A DNA stretch of 64,000 nt. Source: Chroococcus sp. FPU101 (GTDB lineage: Bacteria; Cyanobacteriota; Cyanobacteriia; Cyanobacteriales; Microcystaceae). Both the position numbers and the translations under genes were made by a program. The DNA lies in assembly GCF_017312365.1 (NCBI RefSeq), contig NZ_BLJI01000005.1, positions 62,001 through 126,000 on the forward strand, in the 5' to 3' direction. This document shows positions 7,794 to 16,602 of this stretch, one piece after another (the first letter of the stretch is position 1; every line of letters begins with the position of its first letter). The notes beneath the pieces are model-generated. The model searched no databases. It saw nothing but the letters and a program-made list of their open reading frames with translations, and had not been told where the DNA came from.

Positions 7794-9125
7794 ATGGCGC
7801 AGACGAGTCAAAACAGTAGTCAGTGGGAATGGAGATTAGTTAAAGCGGCGGTTTTTGTTTTTCCGCTTATCCCTGAATTAGGTGGTTTAGGATTATTGAT
7901 TGCAACAATACAAATACTGCGTCAACATTTTTTTAGGATTATTAAACAGCCAATTATTAAGACTTTTGGTGTCGTCAGTCTTTGGTTAATTTTCACCTGT
8001 ATTGTGTCGCCACGTCCTCTTGATGCGTTTTTGGGGTTAGGGAATTTTTTCCCCTTTTTTCTCGTCTTTATGAGTGTGAGTGATCTGATAAAAACGCCCT
8101 CTCATCTAAGACAATTAGCTTGGCAATTGGTCATCCCTTCTGTAGCTGTTTTTTGGCTCGGTGTAGGACAATTATTTTTAGGGTGGGGTGTTCCCCCTGC
8201 ACTCGATCCTATTATCAGTGCCGACTTGCCACCCTATGGTGATCCAGTGGGTCGAATGTCTTCTGTGTTTATGTATGCTAATATTTTGGCCTTTTATTTT
8301 TTAATGGTGTTTATTATCGGAATTGGCTTAACCCTCGATCTGTACCAACAGTGGCTTTTTCAACCGTCTTCAAAAAATCGGGCTTTATTAATTTTTGTAG
8401 GTTCAACTGTATTAAGTAATGGTGTCGGTCTTCTGCTGACTAATTCTCGAAATGCTTGGGGACTGGCGTTTTTAGCCTGTGTGGTTTTTGCCCTGTACTT
8501 AGGATGGCGATCACTTGTGGCAATTTGTGCTGTACTAGCGAGTAGTATAGCGATTGCTTCTTGGGGGCCAAGTCCGCTTAAAGAGGGTTTTCGTCAAATT
8601 GTTCCTGCTTATTTTTGGGCAAGATTATCCGATGAACTCTATCAACGTCCTTATGCCTTACTCAGAACCACACAATGGAAATTTGCAGGACAAATGATGT
8701 TAGATCGTCCGTTAACGGGTTGGGGACTCCGCAACTTTAGCCCAATGTATAAAGCACAAATGAAATTATGGTTAGGGCATCCTCATAATTTATTCTTGAT
8801 GTTTTTAGGGGAAATAGGGATCATTGGCACGATTTTATTCTGTAGCTGGGTAGGTTGGATTCTTTTCAAAGGTGTTCTTTTATATTTAAAACTTTGTTCT
8901 TTATCTACGGTTAAAAATTATTCAGGTCAACTGATGTTATTTACTTATTTACTCGCTTTTAGTGAAGCAATTTTATTTAACTGTTTTGATCTGAGTGTAT
9001 TTGATGGCAAAGCCAATACTTTCGGCTGGTTAATTTTAGCGGCTATCACGGGAATTGTACTTTCATCAGAAAATTTTATCTCAAATTACAAAAATCAGGA
9101 AGTTAATCAGGAAAATTTGTATTAA
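7794..9125 (+). CDS. O-antigen ligase / IctB-like polytopic membrane protein
   Basis: It encodes 443 residues with about 10-12 hydrophobic segments. A large extracytoplasmic loop precedes a late conserved motif, GWGLRNFSPMYK followed by GHPHNLFLMFLGEIGIIG, characteristic of the Wzy_C superfamily (O-antigen ligases, polymerases and cyanobacterial IctB-like proteins). The conserved histidine pair HPHN is present. Members transfer or polymerise lipid-linked glycans across the membrane. The acceptor here is unknown. The start ATG at 7794 follows the YaaW-like gene closely. Confidence 0.8.
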   Translation: MAQTSQNSSQWEWRLVKAAVFVFPLIPELGGLGLLIATIQILRQHFFRIIKQPIIKTFGVVSLWLIFTCIVSPRPLDAFLGLGNFFPFFLVFMSVSDLIKTPSHLRQLAWQLVIPSVAVFWLGVGQLFLGWGVPPALDPIISADLPPYGDPVGRMSSVFMYANILAFYFLMVFIIGIGLTLDLYQQWLFQPSSKNRALLIFVGSTVLSNGVGLLLTNSRNAWGLAFLACVVFALYLGWRSLVAICAVLASSIAIASWGPSPLKEGFRQIVPAYFWARLSDELYQRPYALLRTTQWKFAGQMMLDRPLTGWGLRNFSPMYKAQMKLWLGHPHNLFLMFLGEIGIIGTILFCSWVGWILFKGVLLYLKLCSLSTVKNYSGQLMLFTYLLAFSEAILFNCFDLSVFDGKANTFGWLILAAITGIVLSSENFISNYKNQEVNQENLY

Positions 9126-9601
9126 ACTAAAAACTTATTAATTATCTTAGTAAATTTAGATCAAATCGAAATGATACTATTTTTCTCTGGTCGTAAGAGT
9201 TGTCTTTACTTTCTTTTTACTGCTCCCTATCCCCTACTTCATATGATGGAGAACTATCAGGAATATTTTTATATTGTCGAGAGGACTGAGGGTGAGGTCA
9301 GTTAATTATCTCCTGCATAGCTTTTATAAAATGGTATTAGCTGCTGCTGAAACATCATTTTAATAAATGAATAAAAAATGAAAGATATTGACTGATTTTA
9401 AGCCCAATCAAAAATTTAAGACCATGTTATGATTTATGCGGAAAACTTGCTGGCTATCGAGTCAGATTTTGGTCAATTTACTAATTTTACCCTTTTTTAA
9501 AGGTATACTGCACTAAAAAATAAATGATTGTTCACTGACTGAATGAATAGCAAGTCCAACAACACAAAACTCACCAAAAATATAGCAAGGAGAGATTAAT
9601 A
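9126..9601. other. intergenic region upstream of the beta-helix gene
   Basis: I find no convincing coding frame in these 476 bases. A TATACT hexamer at 9504-9509 is a plausible -10 element for the downstream gene, which has a strong AAGGAG ribosome site at about 9589. The leader would then be about 90 bases. Confidence 0.4.
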
Positions 9602-11656
9602 ATGTTATTAATTGATGATTCATCGACAATTCTCTATGATAACTCAAGCTTTTTAGATAGATCCGAGCCAGAAACTCAAGAACCAGAAACTCAAGACTCA
9701 GAAATTAATCCCATCATCACAACACCAACAGTAGGACAAGCGATCAACTTTACCGCCACTCAAATTTCCAATGTTGAAGTGTTACCCCTAGCTACAACCA
9801 ACAACATCTCCATTCAAGGTAGTCCAATTATTTATGTACGACAAGGTGCAGGGGGTTCGGGAACATCTTGGGCTGATCCGCTTGGCGACTTACAAACAGC
9901 AATTAGTATCGCACCGTTTGGGAGTGAAATCTGGGTATCTACTGGCGTTTATGTGCCGTCTGGAATAGGCGATCGCAATGCCACCTTCACGCTGAAAGAT
10001 GGCATCGAGATTTATGGAGGATTTGGTGGTTTTGAAACCGAAAGAAGACAGAGAAACGTCGGAGCGTACGCTACTTTTTTAAGTGGTGATATCGGGGTTG
10101 GCGGCAACACATCAGACAATAGTTATCATGTTGTTTCTGCGACTAATGCGCCTAATTACGCTATTTTAGATGGCTTTACGATCACTGGAGGTAATGCTAG
10201 TCAGCAGAACACTAATGATGATGGCGGTGGGATTTTTATTCAAAATAGTAATGTATCTTTTGCTAATCTCGTCATTACAGCTAATAATGCTCGTGATCGA
10301 GGAGGTGCAGTTTACAGTAACAGTAGCGTAGCTCAGTTTACTAACGTTGTGTTCCTTGCTAACAGTGGTGGTGTTGGTGGAGCAATGTTCACTGATGCTA
10401 ATAATAACACTCCAGGTACAGTAACACTGATCAATTCTACGGTCAGCCAGAATACTTCTAGAAGTGATGGAGGCGGAATTAGGGCTTTTAGAACTGTTCT
10501 TTCGAGTATAGGTTCAGTGTTTGAGCGCAATGTTTCGGGTGGTAACGGTGGAGGAATTTTTACGACAGCTACTAACGCAAATATAATTAACAGTACTTTT
10601 AGTAATAATGTCGCACAGTCCAACGTTGATCCAACCAATCCAAATTCAGGAGGTGGCGGAATTAGACTGGGTTCAATTTTAAACCGAGGTTTTGTTGTAG
10701 TTAGTAATAATATTTTTTGGGGCAATCAAGCACCTCTACCCCAGAATAGCCAAATTATCAGTCAAATTACTGGCCAGATCAACAATAACCTTGTTCAAGG
10801 TGGATATGCAGATGGTAGTTCAAATTTAGATGCCGATCCAGTTTTTGTTGATGCAGCATCGGGAAATTTAGCTTTACAGGGGAATTCGCCAGCGATTAAT
10901 CGCGGTAATAATGGTGCGGTTCCCACTACTTTAATTAATGATATTGTCGGAAATCCTAGGATTTCAGGTGGTGTGATCGATTTAGGAGCGTATGAATTTT
11001 TCGCCTTTGAGCCCATATCCTATGGCGCATCTAATGTCGATTTAATTCCTTTTTACATTAACTCTGGCTACGATTTAGCCGTCTTGACGAATCATTATTT
11101 AACGGCGGGTCGTTTTGAAGGTCGTCCGACAGATACTTTTGACGAATTTCGTTATACTGCTTCTAGTTATGTCACAGGTGGCGACTTAATTAATGCTTTT
11201 CAATTGAATGGTGCTGGCGCGACTCTACACTATATCAATAATGGTTTTGTTGAAAATCGTCCGACAACCGCCTTTGATCCTGCTCGTTATTTGAATTCTT
11301 ATGATGATTTACTGGGTGCTTTTGGCCCTAATATCGCCGCAGGTACCCAACACTTTATTACGAGTGGTTTTTATGAAAATCGCAATCCTAATTTGTTCTC
11401 AAGCGATCGCTATCTAGCCTCTTATATCGACTTAATCAGCGCATTTGCACCGATTACAAATTATGCCGCTAAGATCGAAACCGCTTCTAATCATTATCTG
11501 TTGGCTGGACGCGGGGAGGGACGACAAATCACGTTTGATCCCAACGCCTATCTTAACGCAAATCAAGATCTAATCCCGTTTGCACAAGCAGGACAAATTG
11601 ACCCAACACAGCACTATATCTTATTTGGTGCTGCTGAAGGTCGTCCGACTGCTTAA
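9602..11656 (+). CDS. exported right-handed beta-helix protein with C-terminal YLxxYxDLxxAF repeats
   Basis: It encodes 684 residues. There is no classical signal peptide; the acidic N-terminus is like that of many cyanobacterial type I-secreted proteins. Residues about 75-470 are a polymorphic parallel beta-helix: IYVRQGAGGSGTSWADPL start, then repeated glycine-rich turns such as NDDGGGIFIQNSNVSF, RGGAVYSNSSVAQF and GNGGGIFTTATNANI, ending with the choice-of-anchor motif VIDLGAYEF. Residues about 475-684 hold five degenerate repeats of about 40-50 residues, with a core such as FDPARYLNSYDDLLGAFG followed by HYIxxGxxExR. This repeat is widespread in cyanobacterial surface proteins and may be a secretion or adhesion module, which is inference. 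It is followed by a terminator. Confidence 0.8.
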   Translation: MLLIDDSSTILYDNSSFLDRSEPETQEPETQDSEINPIITTPTVGQAINFTATQISNVEVLPLATTNNISIQGSPIIYVRQGAGGSGTSWADPLGDLQTAISIAPFGSEIWVSTGVYVPSGIGDRNATFTLKDGIEIYGGFGGFETERRQRNVGAYATFLSGDIGVGGNTSDNSYHVVSATNAPNYAILDGFTITGGNASQQNTNDDGGGIFIQNSNVSFANLVITANNARDRGGAVYSNSSVAQFTNVVFLANSGGVGGAMFTDANNNTPGTVTLINSTVSQNTSRSDGGGIRAFRTVLSSIGSVFERNVSGGNGGGIFTTATNANIINSTFSNNVAQSNVDPTNPNSGGGGIRLGSILNRGFVVVSNNIFWGNQAPLPQNSQIISQITGQINNNLVQGGYADGSSNLDADPVFVDAASGNLALQGNSPAINRGNNGAVPTTLINDIVGNPRISGGVIDLGAYEFFAFEPISYGASNVDLIPFYINSGYDLAVLTNHYLTAGRFEGRPTDTFDEFRYTASSYVTGGDLINAFQLNGAGATLHYINNGFVENRPTTAFDPARYLNSYDDLLGAFGPNIAAGTQHFITSGFYENRNPNLFSSDRYLASYIDLISAFAPITNYAAKIETASNHYLLAGRGEGRQITFDPNAYLNANQDLIPFAQAGQIDPTQHYILFGAAEGRPTA

Positions 11657-11664
11657 ATGAATGT

Positions 11665-11710
11665 AGGGATTAGGAGGTCAAAGTCAAAGCCCTAATCCCT
11701 GCTTTCTTTT
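11665..11710 (+). terminator. terminator between convergent genes
   Basis: A 10-bp perfect stem AGGGATTAGG (11665-11674) pairs with CCTAATCCCT (11691-11700), followed on the plus strand by gctttctttta. It lies 9 bases after the beta-helix gene stop and overlaps the 3' end of the convergent YdcF-like gene, so it may serve both directions. Confidence 0.75.
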
Positions 11711-12397
11711 ATATAGTCTCTGACGGCTTTCACACTGATAATTTTGGTCTGTCCAATTACTAAGATCCACTTTTGACAACTCGGTCACATCCCAACAATA
11801 GGGTCTAATGATCTGACTCAAAACGCCCCAGATCACACTTCGAGCAATATCTAATGCTGTCTTGAGCGATGATTCATTATTACCTGGAATTCCAGTTTCT
11901 CTTACGATATCCATTTCGACTGCGATACCTTGCGCCCCTAAATGAATTTTGGCCAGCCATTGGGCCCTCGGTAAATGAGTCGGTGAGGTGACAACTTTTA
12001 CTTTATGAACACCCCAACTTTTCAAAATAGGGACTGTAAAAAAGAAATTTTCAAAGGTTGAATTAGCGCATTTTTCTAGCCAAACATTGTTTTTTCGAGC
12101 CGCCGTAAAACGAAATAAATCAACAATACAAGGTTCTCTTGACCCTTGAGAGATCAAAAGCGGTATTCTAGGATACTGATTTGCTAACCGTGTCGCATAA
12201 ATTTCTCTTTGCACACTGCCACCTAAAACCAAAATCCCATCAACACTTTGCGTCTGATTTTGAGGAAGTCGAATCGCTAAATTAACAATAAGGCTAATGA
12301 TAATAAATCCGACAATACCGAGCAAAACAAAGCGAAATAGTCTAGTTTTTTCTTTCCATGATAAATGACGACTTAAATCTAATTTTTGCTTTTTCAC
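11684..12397 (-). CDS. YdcF/DUF218 family membrane-anchored protein
   Basis: It encodes 237 residues. A basic N-terminus is followed by one hydrophobic span (FVLLGIVGFIIISLIVNLAI, about residues 23-42). The DUF218 core follows, with DGILVLGGSVQREI, ISQGSRE and the conserved STFENFFFT and TSPTHLPRAQ motifs. The family includes ElyC and SanA, which act on envelope biogenesis, but the biochemical activity is unclear. It is anchored with its domain outside the cytoplasm. The topoisomerase gene lies 17 bases upstream on the same strand, so it is probably co-transcribed. Confidence 0.8.
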   Translation of the reverse strand: MKKQKLDLSRHLSWKEKTRLFRFVLLGIVGFIIISLIVNLAIRLPQNQTQSVDGILVLGGSVQREIYATRLANQYPRIPLLISQGSREPCIVDLFRFTAARKNNVWLEKCANSTFENFFFTVPILKSWGVHKVKVVTSPTHLPRAQWLAKIHLGAQGIAVEMDIVRETGIPGNNESSLKTALDIARSVIWGVLSQIIRPYCWDVTELSKVDLSNWTDQNYQCESRQRLYKRKQGLGL

Positions 12398-12414
12398 AGT
12401 GTACTTTAGCCTTC

Positions 12415-15051
12415 CTACATCTGAGAACTCATGACAGCGACAATTGATTCTTTGGTTTGTAATTGCACAATGCGATCGCCTACACCATCTTTACTGCCTT
12501 TTACGACAGAATCAGAATCTATCATTAAATGTCTCTTTTGATTCGTCAAGATGATCACTGGTTGTTTCGATTTTGCTTTGACCATGCCTGCTAAGTTATC
12601 GCTTTTACTAGAAAATTGTAAAGCAGTTGTACCCAGTTCACCCAGTTTGATTAAGCGTAATGTATTTATAGGAAGTCGTTTTCCATATCCTAACTGAGAA
12701 ACAAGTAGTAAATTATCTTGAGCTTGTAGGGTGACACAACCCACAATCGTTTCACCAAAACGCAAACGTAACGCCATATTTCCCTGTGCATTGCGTCCCA
12801 TGATTGGGATCTGTTCATCGGTAACAGCAAAACGTAAGACACGCCCTCCTGTAGTAGCGATCGCTACTTCTTCTCCTTCTTTTGTCCAACAGACGTAATT
12901 TAAACGATCCTGCTCCTTTAATTTGGTTAACGCTAAACCTCGATTGCCAATTTGTTCTAATTCGGCGGCATCAATTCGTTTAATTCGCCCAGATTCCGTT
13001 AATAACAACAAATCATGACTTTTTTGACCATCAGGCATCAAAAAGACGCTTACAGCCCGTTCTGAGTCCTGTTGTGCGGTTCTTGAGAGTAGGGTTAAAA
13101 CCGAAATCGGCTGACTATTCTTAGGTGGAATTTCATTAATCGCGACTGGATAAGCTTTGCCACTATCCGTAATCACGATTAATTTTTCGCGTTTTTGAAG
13201 TGATTGTGTATAAATTAAGGGTTGTTCTGAGTGTTGTTGATCGTTATACGGGGTTTTCCAGTAGATTTCGCCTTGATGCGTCAAACAGATTAGAGCTTCT
13301 TCTGGTGGTGTTTGAGGGGTAAACAGTGTCAGAAGAGATGCTTCTAGTTTTGGTGAGGTTTCTTTAAGGCTTACTTTATTATCTTTTATCTCCGATTTTT
13401 CTGGGCTTATTCTAGATTTATTTTTTGTTTCGGGAATTAATTTAGATTTATTAGCTTTTATCTCTGATTTTTCGGAGCTTATTTGGGATTTATTGTCTTT
13501 TTCAACTTCTACGACTGATTTTTTAGAAGATGTAGTGGTTTCTTTCGTTGGAGGTAAAATACGAGTACGACGTTCATCAGAAAATTTTCGTTTAAGAGTG
13601 CGAAAATCTTTTTTTAAGGTTTTAAGTAATTCATGACGATCGCCAAGTAAGGTTTGTAGTTCCTGAATTCGTTTTTGTAACTCCTCATATTCCGTTTGCA
13701 GTTTTTGACGTTCTAACCCCGTTAAACGACGTAGGGGCATGGCTAAAATTGAATCGGATTGCGCTTCACTAATGCCTAATTCTGCTTGAAATCGTTGTTT
13801 AGCAGTGGTTCCATCGGCTGCATTAGTTAAAATTTCGATGACAGTTTTGAGATTTTCTAAAGCAAGCAGTAACCCTTCGAGTAAATGTACTCGTTGTTGA
13901 ACTTCATTAAGTTCGTGGCTGTATTGTCGTCTTAAAGTTTCTTCACGAAATGCTAAAAATTCTTCGAGTAACTGACGTAAGGATAATTGACGCGGTTGGT
14001 TATTAACTAAAGCCAGAAAAATCGCGCCAAAATTGATTTGTAGTGCCGTTTGTTGATAGAGTGCATTCAAAATTGTTTTAGGCTCAATCTCGCGCTTGAG
14101 TTCAACAACAACCCGCATCCCTTGGCGATCGCTTTCATCTCGAATATCAGCAATTCCGTCTATTTTTCCCAAATTAACTAACTCGGCTACCTTTTCGATC
14201 CAAGCTGATTTATTGACTTGATAGGGTAACTCAGTGATAATAATCGCGGTTCTTTCCTTACGACGTTTTGCTTCGATATAAAGTGTTTCAATTTTGGTTA
14301 CCCCTCGAAGCGGAATTAAACCTTTTCCAGTACGATACGCTTCTCGAATGCCTTCTGTATCTAAAATTTCTCCTCCAGTCGGAAAATCTGGCCCTGGAAT
14401 TAACTTCCATAACGCTTCATCCGTTAGGCTAGAATTATCAATTAGTGCAATTAAACCATCGATAATTTCACCAGCGTTATGAGGGGGAACATTTGTCGCC
14501 ATCCCGACAGCAATTCCAGTACAGCCATTGAGGATTAAAAAAGGCAACTGTGCGGGCAAAACGACGGGTTCTTGTTGAGAATTATCAAAATTATTCGTAA
14601 AATCGACAATTGCCTCACTAATGCCCTGTAACATGGCTTGATCGGCGACCGCAGCTAGACGAGTTTCAGTGTAGCGCATGGCGGCAGCAGGATCATTATC
14701 GACTGAACCAAAATTGCCATGACCCGACAAGAGTGGATAACGGGTCGTGAAATCCTGTACCATACGGACAAGGGCTTCATAAACCGATTGATCGCCGTGA
14801 GGATGATATTTACCCAAAACATCTCCCACCACGCGGGCGCATTTCCTAAAAGGGCGATCGCTTGTAAGTCCTAATTCATACATGGCGTACAAAATCCGAC
14901 GATGAACGGGTTTAAGTCCATCTCTGACATCGGGTAAAGCGCGTCCCACAATCACACTCATGGCATACTCTAAATAAGAGCGTTCCATCTCTTGATGTAA
15001 AGCTGTGGGGATAATTTGACCCCTTGTCAAAATATTGAGTTGCTTTGCCAT
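12415..15051 (-). CDS. type IIA DNA topoisomerase subunit A (GyrA/ParC family)
   Basis: It encodes 878 residues. The breakage-reunion domain is complete: [43 protein letters not shown], and catalytic tyrosine Y127 in AAMRYTETR. The coiled-coil tower follows (about 370-520), then a charged lysine/serine-rich insert (about 525-580) and a C-terminal beta-pinwheel. I do not see the GyrA-box QRRGGKG, so this may be the ParC-like paralogue that cyanobacteria often carry rather than the supercoiling gyrase subunit. The residue aligned with E. coli GyrA Ser83 is Gln88, in [10 protein letters not shown]. It partners with a GyrB-type ATPase encoded elsewhere. YdcF-like gene follows. Confidence 0.9.
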   Translation of the reverse strand: MAKQLNILTRGQIIPTALHQEMERSYLEYAMSVIVGRALPDVRDGLKPVHRRILYAMYELGLTSDRPFRKCARVVGDVLGKYHPHGDQSVYEALVRMVQDFTTRYPLLSGHGNFGSVDNDPAAAMRYTETRLAAVADQAMLQGISEAIVDFTNNFDNSQQEPVVLPAQLPFLILNGCTGIAVGMATNVPPHNAGEIIDGLIALIDNSSLTDEALWKLIPGPDFPTGGEILDTEGIREAYRTGKGLIPLRGVTKIETLYIEAKRRKERTAIIITELPYQVNKSAWIEKVAELVNLGKIDGIADIRDESDRQGMRVVVELKREIEPKTILNALYQQTALQINFGAIFLALVNNQPRQLSLRQLLEEFLAFREETLRRQYSHELNEVQQRVHLLEGLLLALENLKTVIEILTNAADGTTAKQRFQAELGISEAQSDSILAMPLRRLTGLERQKLQTEYEELQKRIQELQTLLGDRHELLKTLKKDFRTLKRKFSDERRTRILPPTKETTTSSKKSVVEVEKDNKSQISSEKSEIKANKSKLIPETKNKSRISPEKSEIKDNKVSLKETSPKLEASLLTLFTPQTPPEEALICLTHQGEIYWKTPYNDQQHSEQPLIYTQSLQKREKLIVITDSGKAYPVAINEIPPKNSQPISVLTLLSRTAQQDSERAVSVFLMPDGQKSHDLLLLTESGRIKRIDAAELEQIGNRGLALTKLKEQDRLNYVCWTKEGEEVAIATTGGRVLRFAVTDEQIPIMGRNAQGNMALRLRFGETIVGCVTLQAQDNLLLVSQLGYGKRLPINTLRLIKLGELGTTALQFSSKSDNLAGMVKAKSKQPVIILTNQKRHLMIDSDSVVKGSKDGVGDRIVQLQTKESIVAVMSSQM
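13384..13500 (-). repeat. 72-bp direct repeat in the topoisomerase insert
   Basis: The plus-strand string ttttatctc-gatttttc starts at 13384 and again at 13456, a 72-base period (24 codons). It encodes two copies of a unit containing EKSEIK and NKS. This low-complexity insert separates the catalytic core from the C-terminal pinwheel. Confidence 0.75.
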
Positions 15052-15158
15052 GAGTCTTGTTTTCCTGATTGACTTGTGTTTTAAATTCAGTAGTATTTAT
15101 CACAGAGGATTGTCGTGCTATCCTCCTTTATTAACAATACTTCTTTAGTACAATTCCT

Positions 15159-15602
15159 ATGACAACCGTTTTGATTGTAGAAGATGATCCGCTTAATTAT
15201 CGAGTTTTTGCCAAAATTTTGACGAAACGTGGCGGACTAGAGGTGAAAGGAACTGAAGATGTAGCAGAAGTAATTCGGATCGCTCAGTCTGGTGAAGCTG
15301 ATTTGATCCTGATGGATGTTTCTTTAGCTCATAGTACCTACCAAGGTAAATCGGTTGATGGGATTAAGATCACACAACTGTTAAAAGCTAATCCCGATAC
15401 AGCTTCGTTACCTATTATTTTAGTCACTGCTCACGCAATGGAAGGCGATCGAGAAAATTTTCTCAAACAAAGTGGTGCAGATGGCTACATTTCTAAACCG
15501 ATTGTTGATCATCAAGCTTTTGTCAATCAAGTTTTAGCAACGGTAGCCGCCCATCCCAATCAAAATTTTTCTGATTCGCGAACCGGGAGCCATGAATATT
15601 AA
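15159..15602 (+). CDS. single-domain response regulator
   Basis: It encodes 147 residues that form one receiver domain with no output domain. Visible landmarks are the acidic pair EDD at residues 8-10, the phospho-acceptor D53 in LILMDVSL, the conserved threonine in LVTAHA and the lysine in GYISKPI. A short unstructured tail follows. It would be phosphorylated by a histidine kinase encoded elsewhere and act by protein contact, as DivK/CheY-like proteins do. It is divergent from the topoisomerase gene and convergent with the DUF2993 gene. Confidence 0.9.
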   Translation: MTTVLIVEDDPLNYRVFAKILTKRGGLEVKGTEDVAEVIRIAQSGEADLILMDVSLAHSTYQGKSVDGIKITQLLKANPDTASLPIILVTAHAMEGDRENFLKQSGADGYISKPIVDHQAFVNQVLATVAAHPNQNFSDSRTGSHEY

Positions 15603-15669
15603 CTGACTAACCCGTTCACAGCAGATCATGATGCCAAAGTTAATCTTATTGTAGTACAAATGCTCGGAT

Positions 15670-16428
15670 TTATTGAGTTTTTTTCTGGGGGAATTGATTA
15701 ATGTGGGCAATTCCATAAAACACAATCTGTTGATCCTTGATTCTGGCTCGATCTATCCTGAGTTGAGTGCCATCTAGAGCAAATTTATCGAGATCCATCA
15801 AATCATTAACGTGATCAATGATAGCTTTTCCTAAGTCTTGTGCTTCAGGGCTTCCTTGATAAGTTACATTTGTAAATTGAATTTTGGTGCGTTCTTCTAC
15901 CTCCAAAAATGCCGTTACATCAATGTCTATGGGTTCTGATGCGTCTCCAACTCGGATCGAGGACTTCAAACATAATGATTTGTCATCATTTAAAATCATT
16001 TGCGTATCTTGAAAATGTAGCGATTGTCCTTGGTATTGTAAACGCTGTAGTTTTTCGACGACAAACGGCGTATTAAAAGAGGTTGTTAAATCTTCTTCAG
16101 TTAAAATCACCCTTAGACTCGCTTGAGTGGGTTGTTTGAGTTTAACCTGTCCAGTGAAAATGGCACTAAAATCGATCGCAACAGCCTGCACATATAATTC
16201 CATTGCTTCGATTCGCAATCCGTTATACATGAGCATTCCGTTACCAATAAAATCGAATCCGTCAATACTCCCAGAGAGGAGTTTCGCAACTGGTTCGGCC
16301 CGAACAGTAGCAACCAGTTTACCAGTTCGTTTAAAAAGAGCCGCAATCGCCGCGCTAACAGCTTTGCTGACGATTTGAGCGCCGCCTTGATTAGAAAAGG
16401 GTAGACTACCAAACACAAATGATGTCAT
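15670..16428 (-). CDS. DUF2993 (LmeA-like) protein
   Basis: It encodes 252 residues with no clear signal peptide. The sequence fits the cyanobacterial DUF2993 family: SKAVSAAIAALFKRTGKLVATVRAEP at the start, then alternating beta-strand patterns (IDGFDFIGNGMLMYNGLRIEAMELY) and a conserved end with LDGTQLRIDRARIKDQQIVFYG. The family is related to lipid-binding LmeA. A role in membrane lipid handling is inference. It is a single gene with RNase E upstream on the same strand after a terminator. Confidence 0.75.
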   Translation of the reverse strand: MTSFVFGSLPFSNQGGAQIVSKAVSAAIAALFKRTGKLVATVRAEPVAKLLSGSIDGFDFIGNGMLMYNGLRIEAMELYVQAVAIDFSAIFTGQVKLKQPTQASLRVILTEEDLTTSFNTPFVVEKLQRLQYQGQSLHFQDTQMILNDDKSLCLKSSIRVGDASEPIDIDVTAFLEVEERTKIQFTNVTYQGSPEAQDLGKAIIDHVNDLMDLDKFALDGTQLRIDRARIKDQQIVFYGIAHINQFPQKKTQ

Positions 16429-16558
16429 GTCCTAATGGCAAACTTCTTAACAGATCTTAACATTGTGTAGAAGAAAAAGCGTTAAGAACCACCAAAGTGT
16501 AGATCTAAAAAAAATTATTACAGTTATAACCTTCTCCTAACCTTTTAAAAAAACAACA

Positions 16559-16585
16559 AAACCCCCTCATGTTTTGAAGGGGTTT
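16559..16585 (-). terminator. intrinsic terminator after rne
   Basis: The plus-strand arms AAACCCC (16559-16565) and GGGGTTT (16579-16585) form a 7-bp stem. On the minus strand it is followed by ttgttgttttttt. It lies 18 bases downstream of the rne stop, so it terminates rne. Confidence 0.85.
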
Positions 16586-16602
16586 CAGACTTCTTAAAAA
16601 TT

